Assembly (NCBI GenBank): GCA_017538845.1
Contig: JAFYIC010000049.1
Span: 1-5,318, forward strand
DNA: 5,318 bases
Source of the DNA: Bacillota bacterium
GTDB lineage: Bacteria; Bacillota; Clostridia; Peptostreptococcales; Anaerovoracaceae
Direction of reading: 5' to 3'
A model generated the notes under the pieces. It was not told the DNA's origin. It ran no database searches and saw nothing but the letters and a program-made list of their open reading frames with translations. Both the position numbers and the translations under genes were made by a program. Within the stretch, counting starts at the first letter, position 1, and each line of letters opens with the position of its first letter. Positions 1 through 5,318 of this stretch are shown piece by piece.

Positions 1-1
1 C

Positions 2-1084
2 CGGAGTTTTACGGACGGCTCCGGTGATGTGGATACTGCATCTATCTTCCGCGCGCTGGAAGAAATAAAAGAAAAACTCAGTTCCGGCTATACAGATCCA
101 TGCGTATATGAGAAGGAACCGGGAAGCCCGGCGGATTTCCATGTGATACCCATAGACGAGTATGAAGGAGCCCGCGACGTCCTGCATTTTGAGACCGTCA
201 GCGGCGCCATGGAGTATTTCTATTCCCACAGGGATTCTTCCAACAGGCTGAAGCAGAAATCATCCGACCTGGCAAAGTCAGTAAAGAACCAGCTGAAGAA
301 GCTTTATCTGAAGAAAAAGCGCCTTGGCGAAGATCTGATAAAAGCACAGAATGCCGACCAGTACAGGCTTTTCGGTGAGCTTATCACAGCCAATCTACAT
401 AAGATCAAGACCGGCGATGAGGAAGTTACACTTACCAATTACTATGACGGCAAGCCTGTGACCATACCTCTTGACGTGAGATACGCGCCTGCAAAGAACG
501 CCCAGCTCTACTTCAAAAAATACGGCAAGGAAAAGACCGCTCTGAAAGAAAAGCAGATCCAGATGGATGAAAACGACAAGGATATCCTGTATCTGGAGTC
601 CGTATCTTCATATATCGACAATGCTTCGGAGATAAGTGAGATCGACGCTCTCCGCACGGAATTGACAGAAGCAGGTTTTCTGAGGAAGCGTCATTCAAAG
701 ATGCCTGAAAAAAAGGACGCGTTCAAACCCCACGAGTACGCCACCTCAGACGGGTTCCGCGTGCTTGCGGGCAGGAACAATAAAGAAAACGACCGTCTTA
801 CCATGAAGACAGCCGGACCTAAGGACTGGTGGTTCCATACAAAGGACATCCCCGGTTCTCATATAATACTGTTTACTGAAGGCCGCGAACTGACGGAAAC
901 GGCGATCATGGAGGCTGCCTCCATCGCTGCATGGCACAGCAAAGGCCGCGAGTCGGAAAACGTTCCGGTGGACTACACTCAGGTGAAATATGTGAAAAAG
1001 CCCAACGGCGCCCGCCCCGGCATGGTCATCTTTACAGACAACAGGACTGTCTACGTCACGCCGCGTCTGCCTTCAGATGACTGA
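2..1084 (+). CDS. rqcH: NFACT family protein (RqcH/FbpA-like), C-terminal part, 5' end outside window
   Basis: The frame is open from the left edge (position 2), giving 360 visible residues. The GTG at 29 is internal, because in-frame coding sequence precedes it. In order one sees the end of the NFACT-N (fibronectin-binding protein A N-terminal) region, a charged Lys/Glu-rich coiled coil (about residues 80-134), a middle segment with APAKNAQLYFKKY, a second helical stretch (172-231), and an NFACT-R domain (about 249-349) with GRNNKEND and DWWFHTKDIPGSH. This motif set is typical of RqcH, which binds 50S subunits carrying stalled peptidyl-tRNA and directs C-terminal alanine tailing. Full-length family members have about 570 residues, so roughly 200 are missing upstream, including the conserved N-terminal Asp-Arg pair needed for tailing. 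Older annotation calls such proteins fibronectin-binding; an extracellular role is not supported here, since no signal peptide can be seen. The family call is firm, the exact RqcH function likely. Confidence 0.93.
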   Translation, partial: RSFTDGSGDVDTASIFRALEEIKEKLSSGYTDPCVYEKEPGSPADFHVIPIDEYEGARDVLHFETVSGAMEYFYSHRDSSNRLKQKSSDLAKSVKNQLKKLYLKKKRLGEDLIKAQNADQYRLFGELITANLHKIKTGDEEVTLTNYYDGKPVTIPLDVRYAPAKNAQLYFKKYGKEKTALKEKQIQMDENDKDILYLESVSSYIDNASEISEIDALRTELTEAGFLRKRHSKMPEKKDAFKPHEYATSDGFRVLAGRNNKENDRLTMKTAGPKDWWFHTKDIPGSHIILFTEGRELTETAIMEAASIAAWHSKGRESENVPVDYTQVKYVKKPNGARPGMVIFTDNRTVYVTPRLPSDD

Positions 1085-1098
1085 GACTTTAACGCATC

Positions 1099-1128
1099 AA
1101 AAAAGCAGCCCCGCAGGGCTGCTTTTTT
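1099..1128. terminator. Bidirectional rho-independent terminator between convergent genes
   Basis: A perfect 7-bp stem GCAGCCC/GGGCTGC (1105-1111 and 1116-1122) closes a 4-nt CGCA loop. Six A's lie on the left (1099-1104) and six T's on the right (1123-1128). The hairpin plus T tract therefore works for both strands. It sits 15 bases after the + strand NFACT stop and 10 bases after the - strand transporter stop, as expected for a shared terminator. Confidence 0.93.
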
Positions 1129-1137
1129 ATATTCTCT

Positions 1138-1404
1138 TTAATGCATCTTTCTGGTCAATCCCAGTTTGGCCATTATCCACCAGAGTATGACTGCCCCCAG
1201 GCAGCATCCCAGCGTTATTATGGCAAGGCCGAATACCATGGAGTTCCATCCCATGGTGGCGATGGAAGTTCCGGCTATAGCCACTATGTTCATGAAAAAG
1301 CCGACCAGTGAACTGGCGGTCCCTGCGGCTTCCGCGTTGTTTTCTAGGATCACCACCATACCGAGAGGCCTTATCATACCTTCGGCCAGAAGCATGGGTA
1401 TCAC
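1138..1404 (-). pseudogene. MFS transporter, C-terminal piece after frameshift
   Basis: This frame encodes the last part of a Bcr/CflA-type MFS drug transporter. Its first usable start is GTG at 1404 (88 residues to the stop at 1138), but sensible transporter sequence (AGPVIFLIVV) begins further upstream, near 1430, with no start codon in that frame. It therefore reads as the tail of the gene at 1410-2348, not as an independent gene. It supplies the final two to three membrane helices: a segment ending in LLAEGMIRPLG, a loop with AGTASSLVGF (the small-residue AG-ASA pattern common in this family before the penultimate helix), and a last helix ending in a basic tail (LTRKMH). No ribosome binding site was found at the GTG. 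Restoring one base at the G run (1431-1434) gives one continuous protein of about 403 residues, the usual family length. Confidence 0.8.
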
Positions 1405-1409
1405 TACGA

Positions 1410-2348
1410 TCAGGAATATGACGGGGCCTGCCCCGCCTCCGATATCATCGTCGCGCCGCTTATTATGAGCAGCGCTATTATTATGCTCACCACATTGCTG
1501 ACGCCTATTTTACGTGCCAGGAACATGTATATGAACGGTGCTATCAAGGAGATGACGGAGCCGATAGCGTAATACAGCCCGTACATGGTGTTGCTTTCGC
1601 CGAACTCATTGATGAATACGTATGAGCTTTCGCCTATATATGCCCAGACAGGCATGGTGATGAGCGCCATGATCACTGCGAAGATCACAAAGAAACTGTC
1701 CCGGCACATCCTCTTTCCTTCGATAAGCACATCGGATATCCGGCTTGCCTGCCTGTTTTCTTTGGGCAGAGTCTCTTTGCACATGAAAAGCGGTATGGCA
1801 GATATGACCATCATAACGAAAAGAGCTACGAATATGAGTCTCCATGACCCGATATTTATGAGAAGAGCCCCCAGCGATGGCGCGCAGAGAGGTCCTATGA
1901 GAGCAGTCGACTGCAGCACGGTTATTGTGCTCTGGAACTTTTTCCCGCTGTAGCTGTCCTTCACCATGGCGGCGGTGACCGTCTCTATGATGCCTGACCC
2001 GAATCCTGCTATGCCTCTCATTACGGAAAGGAAAACTATCTCCTGGGCAGCGGCGCACGCCAGCGTTCCGGCAGCGCTTATAAGCATACCGGCTCCTACG
2101 ACGGCTTTCCTTCCGAACCTGTCTGAAATGCTCCCGCCTATGAGAGTGCCTATGGCAGTGGTAAGTATCCCCGCGTTGAGGCTGATGTTGAGCACACCTT
2201 CCGATATGCCTAACTGTTCCTTCAGTATGGGAAGCGCGGGAAGATACATGTCAAGAGTGATCCACTGGATGGTGGTCATGGCGACTATCCACGCAGAAAA
2301 GAATCCGGAGCTCATTTTATCCTGTTTTATGAGTATCTCGCTGTCCAA
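1410..2348 (-). pseudogene. Bcr/CflA-type MFS multidrug transporter, N-terminal piece, frameshifted
   Basis: This is a drug:proton antiporter of the DHA1 (Bcr/CflA) group, which would export toxic compounds across the inner membrane. Visible marks are LDMYLPALP in helix 1 (residues 32-40, with the membrane Asp typical of the group), MFS motif A with DRFGRK (76-81), a motif C-like IGPLCAPSLG in helix 5 (151-160), and KETLP after helix 6 (191-195), followed by about four more helices. The frame ends prematurely at TGA 1410-1412 after a run of non-family residues (about QAPSYS); the rest of the protein lies in another frame at 1138 to about 1430. The start is TTG at 2348, chosen for an AGGGAG site at 2355-2360 with a 6-nt spacer; ATG at 2315 is an alternative. 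The nuclease gene ends 10 nt upstream, so both are probably on one transcript. The gene is either truly inactivated or carries a one-base sequencing or assembly error. Confidence 0.88.
1431..1434 (-). other. Frameshift site: G run in transporter gene
   Basis: On the - strand the local reading is GAG GCG GGG CAG GCC CCG TCA. Adding one G to the four-G run gives GAG GCG GGG GCA GGC CCC GTC, which encodes E-A-G-A-G-P-V and continues directly into the downstream frame. A single missing G is therefore the simplest explanation. No canonical X XXY YYZ slippery heptamer is present, so programmed -1 frameshifting is not favoured. Confidence 0.75.
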
Positions 2349-2354
2349 TTAGTT

Positions 2355-2360
2355 CTCCCT
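2355..2360 (-). promoter_or_regulatory. Ribosome binding site for TTG start of MFS gene
   Basis: AGGGAG overlaps the stop codon (TAG, 2359-2361) of the upstream nuclease gene and lies 6 nt before TTG 2348. It decides the start choice in favour of TTG and suggests translational coupling between the two genes. Confidence 0.65.
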
Positions 2361-3525
2361 ATGGCTCGCAAAGACCGCAGGGCTTAAACCCCTGCTTTAT
2401 AAGTTCTTTTCTTGTGGCTTTTACCGTTCTTTTATTATGATCCGCGATTGATTTGGCTCCCGTGCAGCTCGGATAATGGAACTTCATGGAGCTTACGTTG
2501 AGCACGTACTTTCTCTCCTTGTTCGACCGCGTCTGGTCGCCTTCCGCTGATTTTTCTTTTACGTAGCCTGTGCTGTAATTTATCTTTGAACCGTCATCGC
2601 GGACGTTGTAGCAGTAAACATTGAAGCATATGCCTTTGCCCTTGTCCTCTACCGACTTTGCTTCCATGAGCACGCCCCGGGCTACAAGTTCCTTCCCCCG
2701 GAAAACAGGCGTCACTCTGTAAAGCACGTGGTTCGACGTAGTCCTTATATAATGATTTATTCTTTCTTCAAATGGGAGCATCCCCACCGTATTGCAGTAG
2801 TGAGTGCCCGTGATCAGATTTCTGGCGTTGGCGTTCTCATCGGAAAGAGCCCAGCCGATCAGGTGCATCCTTTCCCATGACTGACCGCTTCTCCACCCCG
2901 ACGGATGGATGAATGATATATCCTGCCGCTCCTCGTTTGATTTAGGCATGGTCTTCTTTGAAAGGCTCGCACGCGCAAAAGTGCAGCGTCTCCTGCTGTC
3001 CAGTCTGCCGAATTTCTTGTATGATTTGCGGGCTTTCTTCATTTGCTTTTTCGTGAAATACGGCTTGTTTTCGTTTACTACCCTGTAAGGCCTGCCTTTC
3101 CATTCCTTGTAGGCCAGCTTCTTCTTTGCTCTTTTGTAGCGCTGTACTTTGGTTAACTTTTTCTTTGTTTTCTTTTTGTTGTCATTTGCAGAAGATGATT
3201 CCTGCCCGGAGCTGCCGGAGGACGGCTTGTCTTCTTCCATCTGGGTCGTCTGGGAAGGCTCATCTGCCTCAAGGGGGTTTTCCTCCATTACGTCAGAGGA
3301 CACGACTTCATCTTCCTGCCCGTCGGAAGTTTCCCAGTCGTCATCATCATACGCATCCCAGTCATCCTCGTATCCGGATTCATCTTGCGACGTCCAGGAA
3401 TCGTCCTCATCAAAAAATGAACAGCCGCAGAGCAGCATGGCTGTTGCCGTTACGAAAATGACCAGAAATACTCCCGCATTTATCAGTGTTCTCTTTTTTA
3501 TGATCTTCTTACCCCGCTTATTCAT
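2359..3525 (-). CDS. Predicted secreted lipoprotein DNA/RNA non-specific nuclease (EndA/Spd type) with C-terminal Ada-like zinc module
   Basis: This 388-residue protein has four parts. (1) Residues 1-35: a basic N-terminus, a hydrophobic helix (about 14-32) and LLCGC, a likely lipobox with Cys35 as the lipidated residue, pointing to export and anchoring on the outer face of the membrane. (2) Residues 38-100: a very acidic Asp/Glu/Ser/Trp linker, then a Ser/Gly patch and a Lys-rich stretch (117-172). (3) About 173-320: a beta-beta-alpha-metal nuclease domain with GRLDSRRRCTFA, RMHLIGW (His221 likely the general base), ANARNLITGTHYCN (Asn245 likely Mg2+ ligand), GMLPFEERI, HVLYRVTPVF and a conserved ending at YSTG. 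(4) Residues 339-388: an Ada-like zinc module, FHYPSC...KPCGLC (His350, Cys354, Cys383, Cys386). It probably degrades extracellular DNA or RNA for nutrients or defence. The ATG at 3525 is the first in-frame start after a stop at 3538-3540. Catalytic residues are assigned by family pattern; the substrate is inferred. Confidence 0.9.
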   Translation of the reverse strand: MNKRGKKIIKKRTLINAGVFLVIFVTATAMLLCGCSFFDEDDSWTSQDESGYEDDWDAYDDDDWETSDGQEDEVVSSDVMEENPLEADEPSQTTQMEEDKPSSGSSGQESSSANDNKKKTKKKLTKVQRYKRAKKKLAYKEWKGRPYRVVNENKPYFTKKQMKKARKSYKKFGRLDSRRRCTFARASLSKKTMPKSNEERQDISFIHPSGWRSGQSWERMHLIGWALSDENANARNLITGTHYCNTVGMLPFEERINHYIRTTSNHVLYRVTPVFRGKELVARGVLMEAKSVEDKGKGICFNVYCYNVRDDGSKINYSTGYVKEKSAEGDQTRSNKERKYVLNVSSMKFHYPSCTGAKSIADHNKRTVKATRKELIKQGFKPCGLCEP

Positions 3526-3534
3526 AACACGTAT

Positions 3535-3563
3535 ATTTTACCAAATCATCCGGCCTTTGTTAA
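3535..3563 (-). promoter_or_regulatory. Predicted sigma-A promoter of nuclease-MFS unit
   Basis: On the - strand TTAACA (3558-3563) and TAAAAT (3535-3540) each match the -35 and -10 consensus at 5 of 6 bases, with an ideal 17-bp spacer. The expected transcription start (about 3526-3529) lies 0-4 nt before the ATG at 3525, and no Shine-Dalgarno sequence is visible there. If this promoter is used, the mRNA would be leaderless or nearly so. Confidence 0.5.
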
Positions 3564-3574
3564 ATATTCCCAAT

Positions 3575-3606
3575 AAAAAACCGGCACACTTTGAGCATGC
3601 CGGTTT
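3575..3606 (-). terminator. Rho-independent terminator of mscL
   Basis: On the - strand the stem CCGGCA/TGCCGG (3598-3603 with 3581-3586) is extended outward by AAA:TTT and inward by wobble pairs plus one C-G pair. It is followed by a six-T tract (3580-3575). It lies about 28 bases after the mscL stop and just upstream of the next gene's promoter, separating the two units. Confidence 0.88.
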
Positions 3607-3633
3607 CCTTTCATTATCCCGCTGCAATGACCG

Positions 3634-4047
3634 TTACTCCTTCAGATCTGAAGTACAGTTCGGGCACTTTGTAGCGTCGATGTCGATCTCGCTCTTACAG
3701 AACGGACAGATCTTCGTGGTTGCAACTTCTTCATCAGGCTCCTCCTCTTTGCGTGCGTTACGCGCCTTATTGAGCGCTTTCACGATAAGGAATACCACCA
3801 GAGCAATGATTATGAAGTTGATAACTGCCATGATGAATGAGCCGTAATGGAAGTCTGCTCCCAGAACTACCGCATGCTTATCCGTCAGGTTCTCACCGAT
3901 GAACAGTCCGATAATAGGATTCAGAATGTCATTGACAAGTGACGTAACTACAGTCGTCAACGCGCCGCCGATTATGATACCGACAGCCATGTCCATGACA
4001 CTGCCTGTCAAAGCGAATTCTTTGAACTCTTTGAAAAATTTCTTCAT
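3634..4047 (-). CDS. mscL: Large-conductance mechanosensitive channel MscL with C-terminal zinc ribbon
   Basis: MscL is a homopentameric membrane channel that opens under membrane tension and releases solutes during hypo-osmotic shock. The protein begins MKKFFKEFKEFALTG (amphipathic N-terminal helix), then the pore-lining helix 1 (about 17-45, VMDMAVGIIIGGA, with the conserved N-P at 43-44), a periplasmic-type loop (51-68) and helix 2 (about 69-91). Instead of the usual plain C-terminal helix bundle it has an acidic EEEPDEE linker and a zinc ribbon with two Cys pairs, CPFC (114-117) and CPNC (128-131), on the cytoplasmic side. ATG 4047 gives 137 residues, the normal size, and matches the family N-terminus; GGGAGG at 4058-4063 stands 10 nt before it. 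A longer frame opening at 4152 overlaps bcp and adds non-family residues, and the ATG at 4056 is only 1-2 nt from the ribosome binding site. The gene follows bcp on the same strand and has its own promoter and terminator. Confidence 0.95.
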   Translation of the reverse strand: MKKFFKEFKEFALTGSVMDMAVGIIIGGALTTVVTSLVNDILNPIIGLFIGENLTDKHAVVLGADFHYGSFIMAVINFIIIALVVFLIVKALNKARNARKEEEPDEEVATTKICPFCKSEIDIDATKCPNCTSDLKE

Positions 4048-4057
4048 TTTCTCCATT

Positions 4058-4063
4058 CCTCCC
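4058..4063 (-). promoter_or_regulatory. Ribosome binding site of mscL
   Basis: GGGAGG lies 10 nt before ATG 4047. It is too close to the ATG at 4056 (1-nt spacer) and useless for the frame opening at 4152, so it decides the short, family-like start. Confidence 0.75.
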
Positions 4064-4122
4064 AAAGTATGTAAGTGAATATTAAAATGATTCCTGCTGC
4101 GCCTTACCGGCACAACACAGGT

Positions 4123-4152
4123 ATTATACCACGAAATACTACAGTTCTCCAA
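4123..4152 (-). promoter_or_regulatory. Predicted extended -10 promoter for mscL
   Basis: A perfect TATAAT (4123-4128) is preceded by TGG (4129-4131), an extended -10 (TGn) element. A weak -35 (TTGGAG, 4147-4152) sits 18 bp upstream, inside the last codons of bcp. The expected start near 4116-4117 gives a leader of roughly 70 nt. The leader can form a small hairpin, TGTGCC/GGCGCA around GGTAA (about 4098-4114), with no T tract after it. Confidence 0.6.
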
Positions 4153-4591
4153 GCATCTGGGCAGGATTGTCCGCCGCTTTGACTTTTCCGAAAGCCTTTA
4201 CGATGGTTCCTTCTTCATCGATAAGGTATGTGGTCCTTATCACTCCCATGCTCACTTTGCCGCCTGATTTCTTTTCTTTCCACACGTCATAAGCCTGGAG
4301 AGTTTCCAGTCCGGTATCCGAAAGAAGCGTAAAAGGCAGACCGTATTTCTCTTCAAATTTCTTATGTGAAGCCACGCTGTCCTTGCTGACTCCGACTACC
4401 GCGGCGCCCTTCTCCAAGAACTGGGGATACAGCTCACCGAATCCGCAGGCCTGTTTGGTGCATCCGGAAGTGTTGTCTCTCGGATAGAAGTAAAGTATAA
4501 GTTTTTTACCCTTGTATTCGTCCAGCGTGTGTACGTCGCCGTTCTGATCCGGCAGCGAAAAAGCCGGCGCTTTCGTTCCGATCTCAAGCAT
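4139..4591 (-). CDS. bcp: Thioredoxin-dependent peroxiredoxin, Bcp/PrxQ type
   Basis: This cytoplasmic thiol peroxidase reduces hydrogen peroxide and organic hydroperoxides using electrons from thioredoxin. The 150-residue protein is full length for the family and has the thioredoxin-like fold marks: GTKAPAFSLPDQNG near the start, then YFYPRDNTSGCTKQAC with peroxidatic Cys44 and resolving Cys49 five residues later (the atypical 2-Cys pattern of Bcp), VVGVSKDS (65-72), the FTLLSD stretch (87-92) and GVIRTTYLID (116-125) with the conserved Arg119 that helps position the active site. The ATG at 4591 has GGAGG at 4599-4603 with a 7-nt spacer. The nfo stop codon falls between that site and the start, leaving only 2 nt between the genes, so translation is probably coupled. 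Pairing with a DNA repair enzyme suggests an oxidative stress role; that link is inferred from position. No terminator separates it from mscL. Confidence 0.96.
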   Translation of the reverse strand: MLEIGTKAPAFSLPDQNGDVHTLDEYKGKKLILYFYPRDNTSGCTKQACGFGELYPQFLEKGAAVVGVSKDSVASHKKFEEKYGLPFTLLSDTGLETLQAYDVWKEKKSGGKVSMGVIRTTYLIDEEGTIVKAFGKVKAADNPAQMLGEL

Positions 4592-4593
4592 TT

Positions 4594-5318
4594 CTATCCC
4601 TCCGATCCTTTTCTCAGCATTGCTATTTCCTTACCGTAACCTGAAAGATCCTCGTGCGGGGTCTCAAGTATGCATGGAAGCCCCTTCAGTTTCGGATGAT
4701 TAATTACTTTCAGTATGGTCTCAAGACCGAGATGGCCTTCACCTATCTTTTCATGACGGTCCTTGTGCGCCCCCTTAGGATTCTTGCTGTCGTTTATATG
4801 CAAGGCTTTCAGCCTGTCGAGGCCGATGATCCTGTCAAACTCGTCAAGCACTCCGTCCAGGTCGTTTATTATGTCATATCCTCCATCACTGACGTGGCAT
4901 GTATCAAGACACACGCCTAACTTTTCGTCGAGGGTCGTCCCCTCTATTATCTTCGCCAGTTCCTCGAATCTGCCGCCTACTTCGCTGCCCTTGCCTGCCA
5001 TGGTCTCAAGGAGCACGGTGGTGGTCTGTTCTTTTTTCAGGATGTCATTCAAGAGTCCGCATATGAGCTCGATTCCCGTATCTATACCCTGGCCCACGTG
5101 ACTGCCCGGATGGAAATTGTAATAGTTGCCGGGAAGGTATTCCATCCTCTCCATATCGTCTGCCATGGCCATATACGCGAAATTCCTGACCTTTGCATCC
5201 TTGGAGCACGGGTTCAGCGTGTACGGCGCGTGAGCTACCAGTTTTCCGAATCCGTTGTCCTCTATGATTCCTATCAGTTTTTCCGCGTCTGCCGGGTCTA
5301 TTTCCTTTGCCTTGCCCC
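4594..5318 (-). CDS. nfo: Deoxyribonuclease IV (AP endonuclease, endonuclease IV), N-terminus outside window
   Basis: Endonuclease IV cuts DNA 5' to abasic sites and clears blocked 3' ends in base excision repair, using three zinc ions. The frame is open to the right edge, giving 240 visible residues (first full codon at 5316); the ATG at 5172 is internal because family sequence (AHAPYTLNP) precedes it. All nine metal ligands of the TIM-barrel family can be assigned by pattern: His29 in AHAPY, His73 in HPGSH, Glu104 in [14 protein letters not shown], Asp138 and His141 in LDTCH, His173 in ALHINDSK, Asp186 and His188 in DRH, and Glu218 in ILETP. Spacing of the later ligands matches E. coli Nfo closely. 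Comparing the first His with E. coli suggests about 40 residues are missing. The gene ends with TAG at 4594-4596, 2 nt before bcp, and carries the bcp ribosome binding site in its last codons. It looks functional. Confidence 0.96.
   Translation of the reverse strand, partial: GKAKEIDPADAEKLIGIIEDNGFGKLVAHAPYTLNPCSKDAKVRNFAYMAMADDMERMEYLPGNYYNFHPGSHVGQGIDTGIELICGLLNDILKKEQTTTVLLETMAGKGSEVGGRFEELAKIIEGTTLDEKLGVCLDTCHVSDGGYDIINDLDGVLDEFDRIIGLDRLKALHINDSKNPKGAHKDRHEKIGEGHLGLETILKVINHPKLKGLPCILETPHEDLSGYGKEIAMLRKGSEG
4599..4603 (-). promoter_or_regulatory. Ribosome binding site of bcp inside nfo 3' end
   Basis: GGAGG lies within the last nfo codons, 7 nt before the bcp ATG. The nfo stop TAG lies between site and start, an arrangement that favours re-initiation by ribosomes finishing nfo. 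Confidence 0.75.

Noticed and set aside
29..31. GTG as the start of the NFACT gene
   Set aside because: The frame stays open to the left edge with sensible residues, and the visible protein lacks most of the N-terminal domain, so this is an internal codon.
1405..1450. Programmed -1 ribosomal frameshift in the MFS gene
   Set aside because: No slippery heptamer was seen, and family members are normally made from one frame; a lost G explains it more simply.
1606..2058. Second - strand open frame of 150 codons within the MFS gene
   Set aside because: It is a shifted frame of the transporter with an Arg/His-rich product and no membrane helices or recognisable domain.
3149..3847. Long + strand open frame of 232 codons
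   Set aside because: It is antisense to the nuclease linker and the mscL tail; its Ser-rich product mirrors the Asp/Glu codons on the other strand, it runs through a terminator, and it matches no family I recognise.
4093..4121. Hairpin in the mscL leader as a terminator or riboswitch
   Set aside because: No T tract follows it and no known riboswitch core was recognised; it is kept only as a weak leader structure.
4048..4152. Extended N-terminus of MscL from the TTG at 4152
   Set aside because: It overlaps bcp, contains the mscL promoter and ribosome binding site, and adds 35 residues unlike any MscL.
5170..5172. ATG as start of nfo
   Set aside because: The conserved first metal ligand (AHAPY) lies upstream in the same frame, so the true start is beyond the right edge.

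Overview
The window is a mid-GC bacterial segment of short, tightly spaced genes, and it most resembles an anaerobic member of the Bacillota (Clostridia-like). The signs are strong AGGAGG-type ribosome binding sites, use of a TTG start, an RqcH/FbpA-type NFACT protein, and a secreted EndA-type nuclease with a C-terminal Ada-like zinc module. The lineage is inferred from protein style and was not computed. No RNA genes, CRISPR arrays, insertion sequences or attachment sites were seen, and no stretch over 300 bases lacks a gene.

Layout: at the left edge, on the + strand, is the C-terminal part of an NFACT protein (RqcH-like ribosome quality control factor). Everything else reads on the - strand toward it. 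A compact hairpin with A/T tracts on both flanks (about 1099-1128) separates the convergent ends and should terminate both strands. Going right, the - strand units are: (i) a Bcr/CflA-type MFS efflux transporter split by a one-base frameshift at a G run near 1431-1434; (ii) immediately upstream, a 388-residue predicted lipoprotein nuclease 10 nt away, probably co-transcribed with the transporter; (iii) a mscL channel gene with an added C-terminal zinc ribbon, with its own promoter and a terminator; (iv) a bcp-type peroxiredoxin gene; and (v) at the right edge, a 5'-truncated nfo gene for endonuclease IV, whose stop codon lies 2 nt before the bcp start.

How the genes may work together: nfo and bcp form a translationally linked pair that combines repair of abasic or oxidised DNA with removal of peroxides, a plausible oxidative stress unit. 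mscL follows and can be read either by read-through or from an extended -10 promoter inside the end of bcp. The nuclease and the MFS pump form a second unit with a near-consensus promoter so close to the start codon that the transcript may be leaderless. I see no convincing new multi-gene system. The points most worth checking are the frameshifted transporter, the three-part architecture of the nuclease, and the zinc-ribbon MscL.
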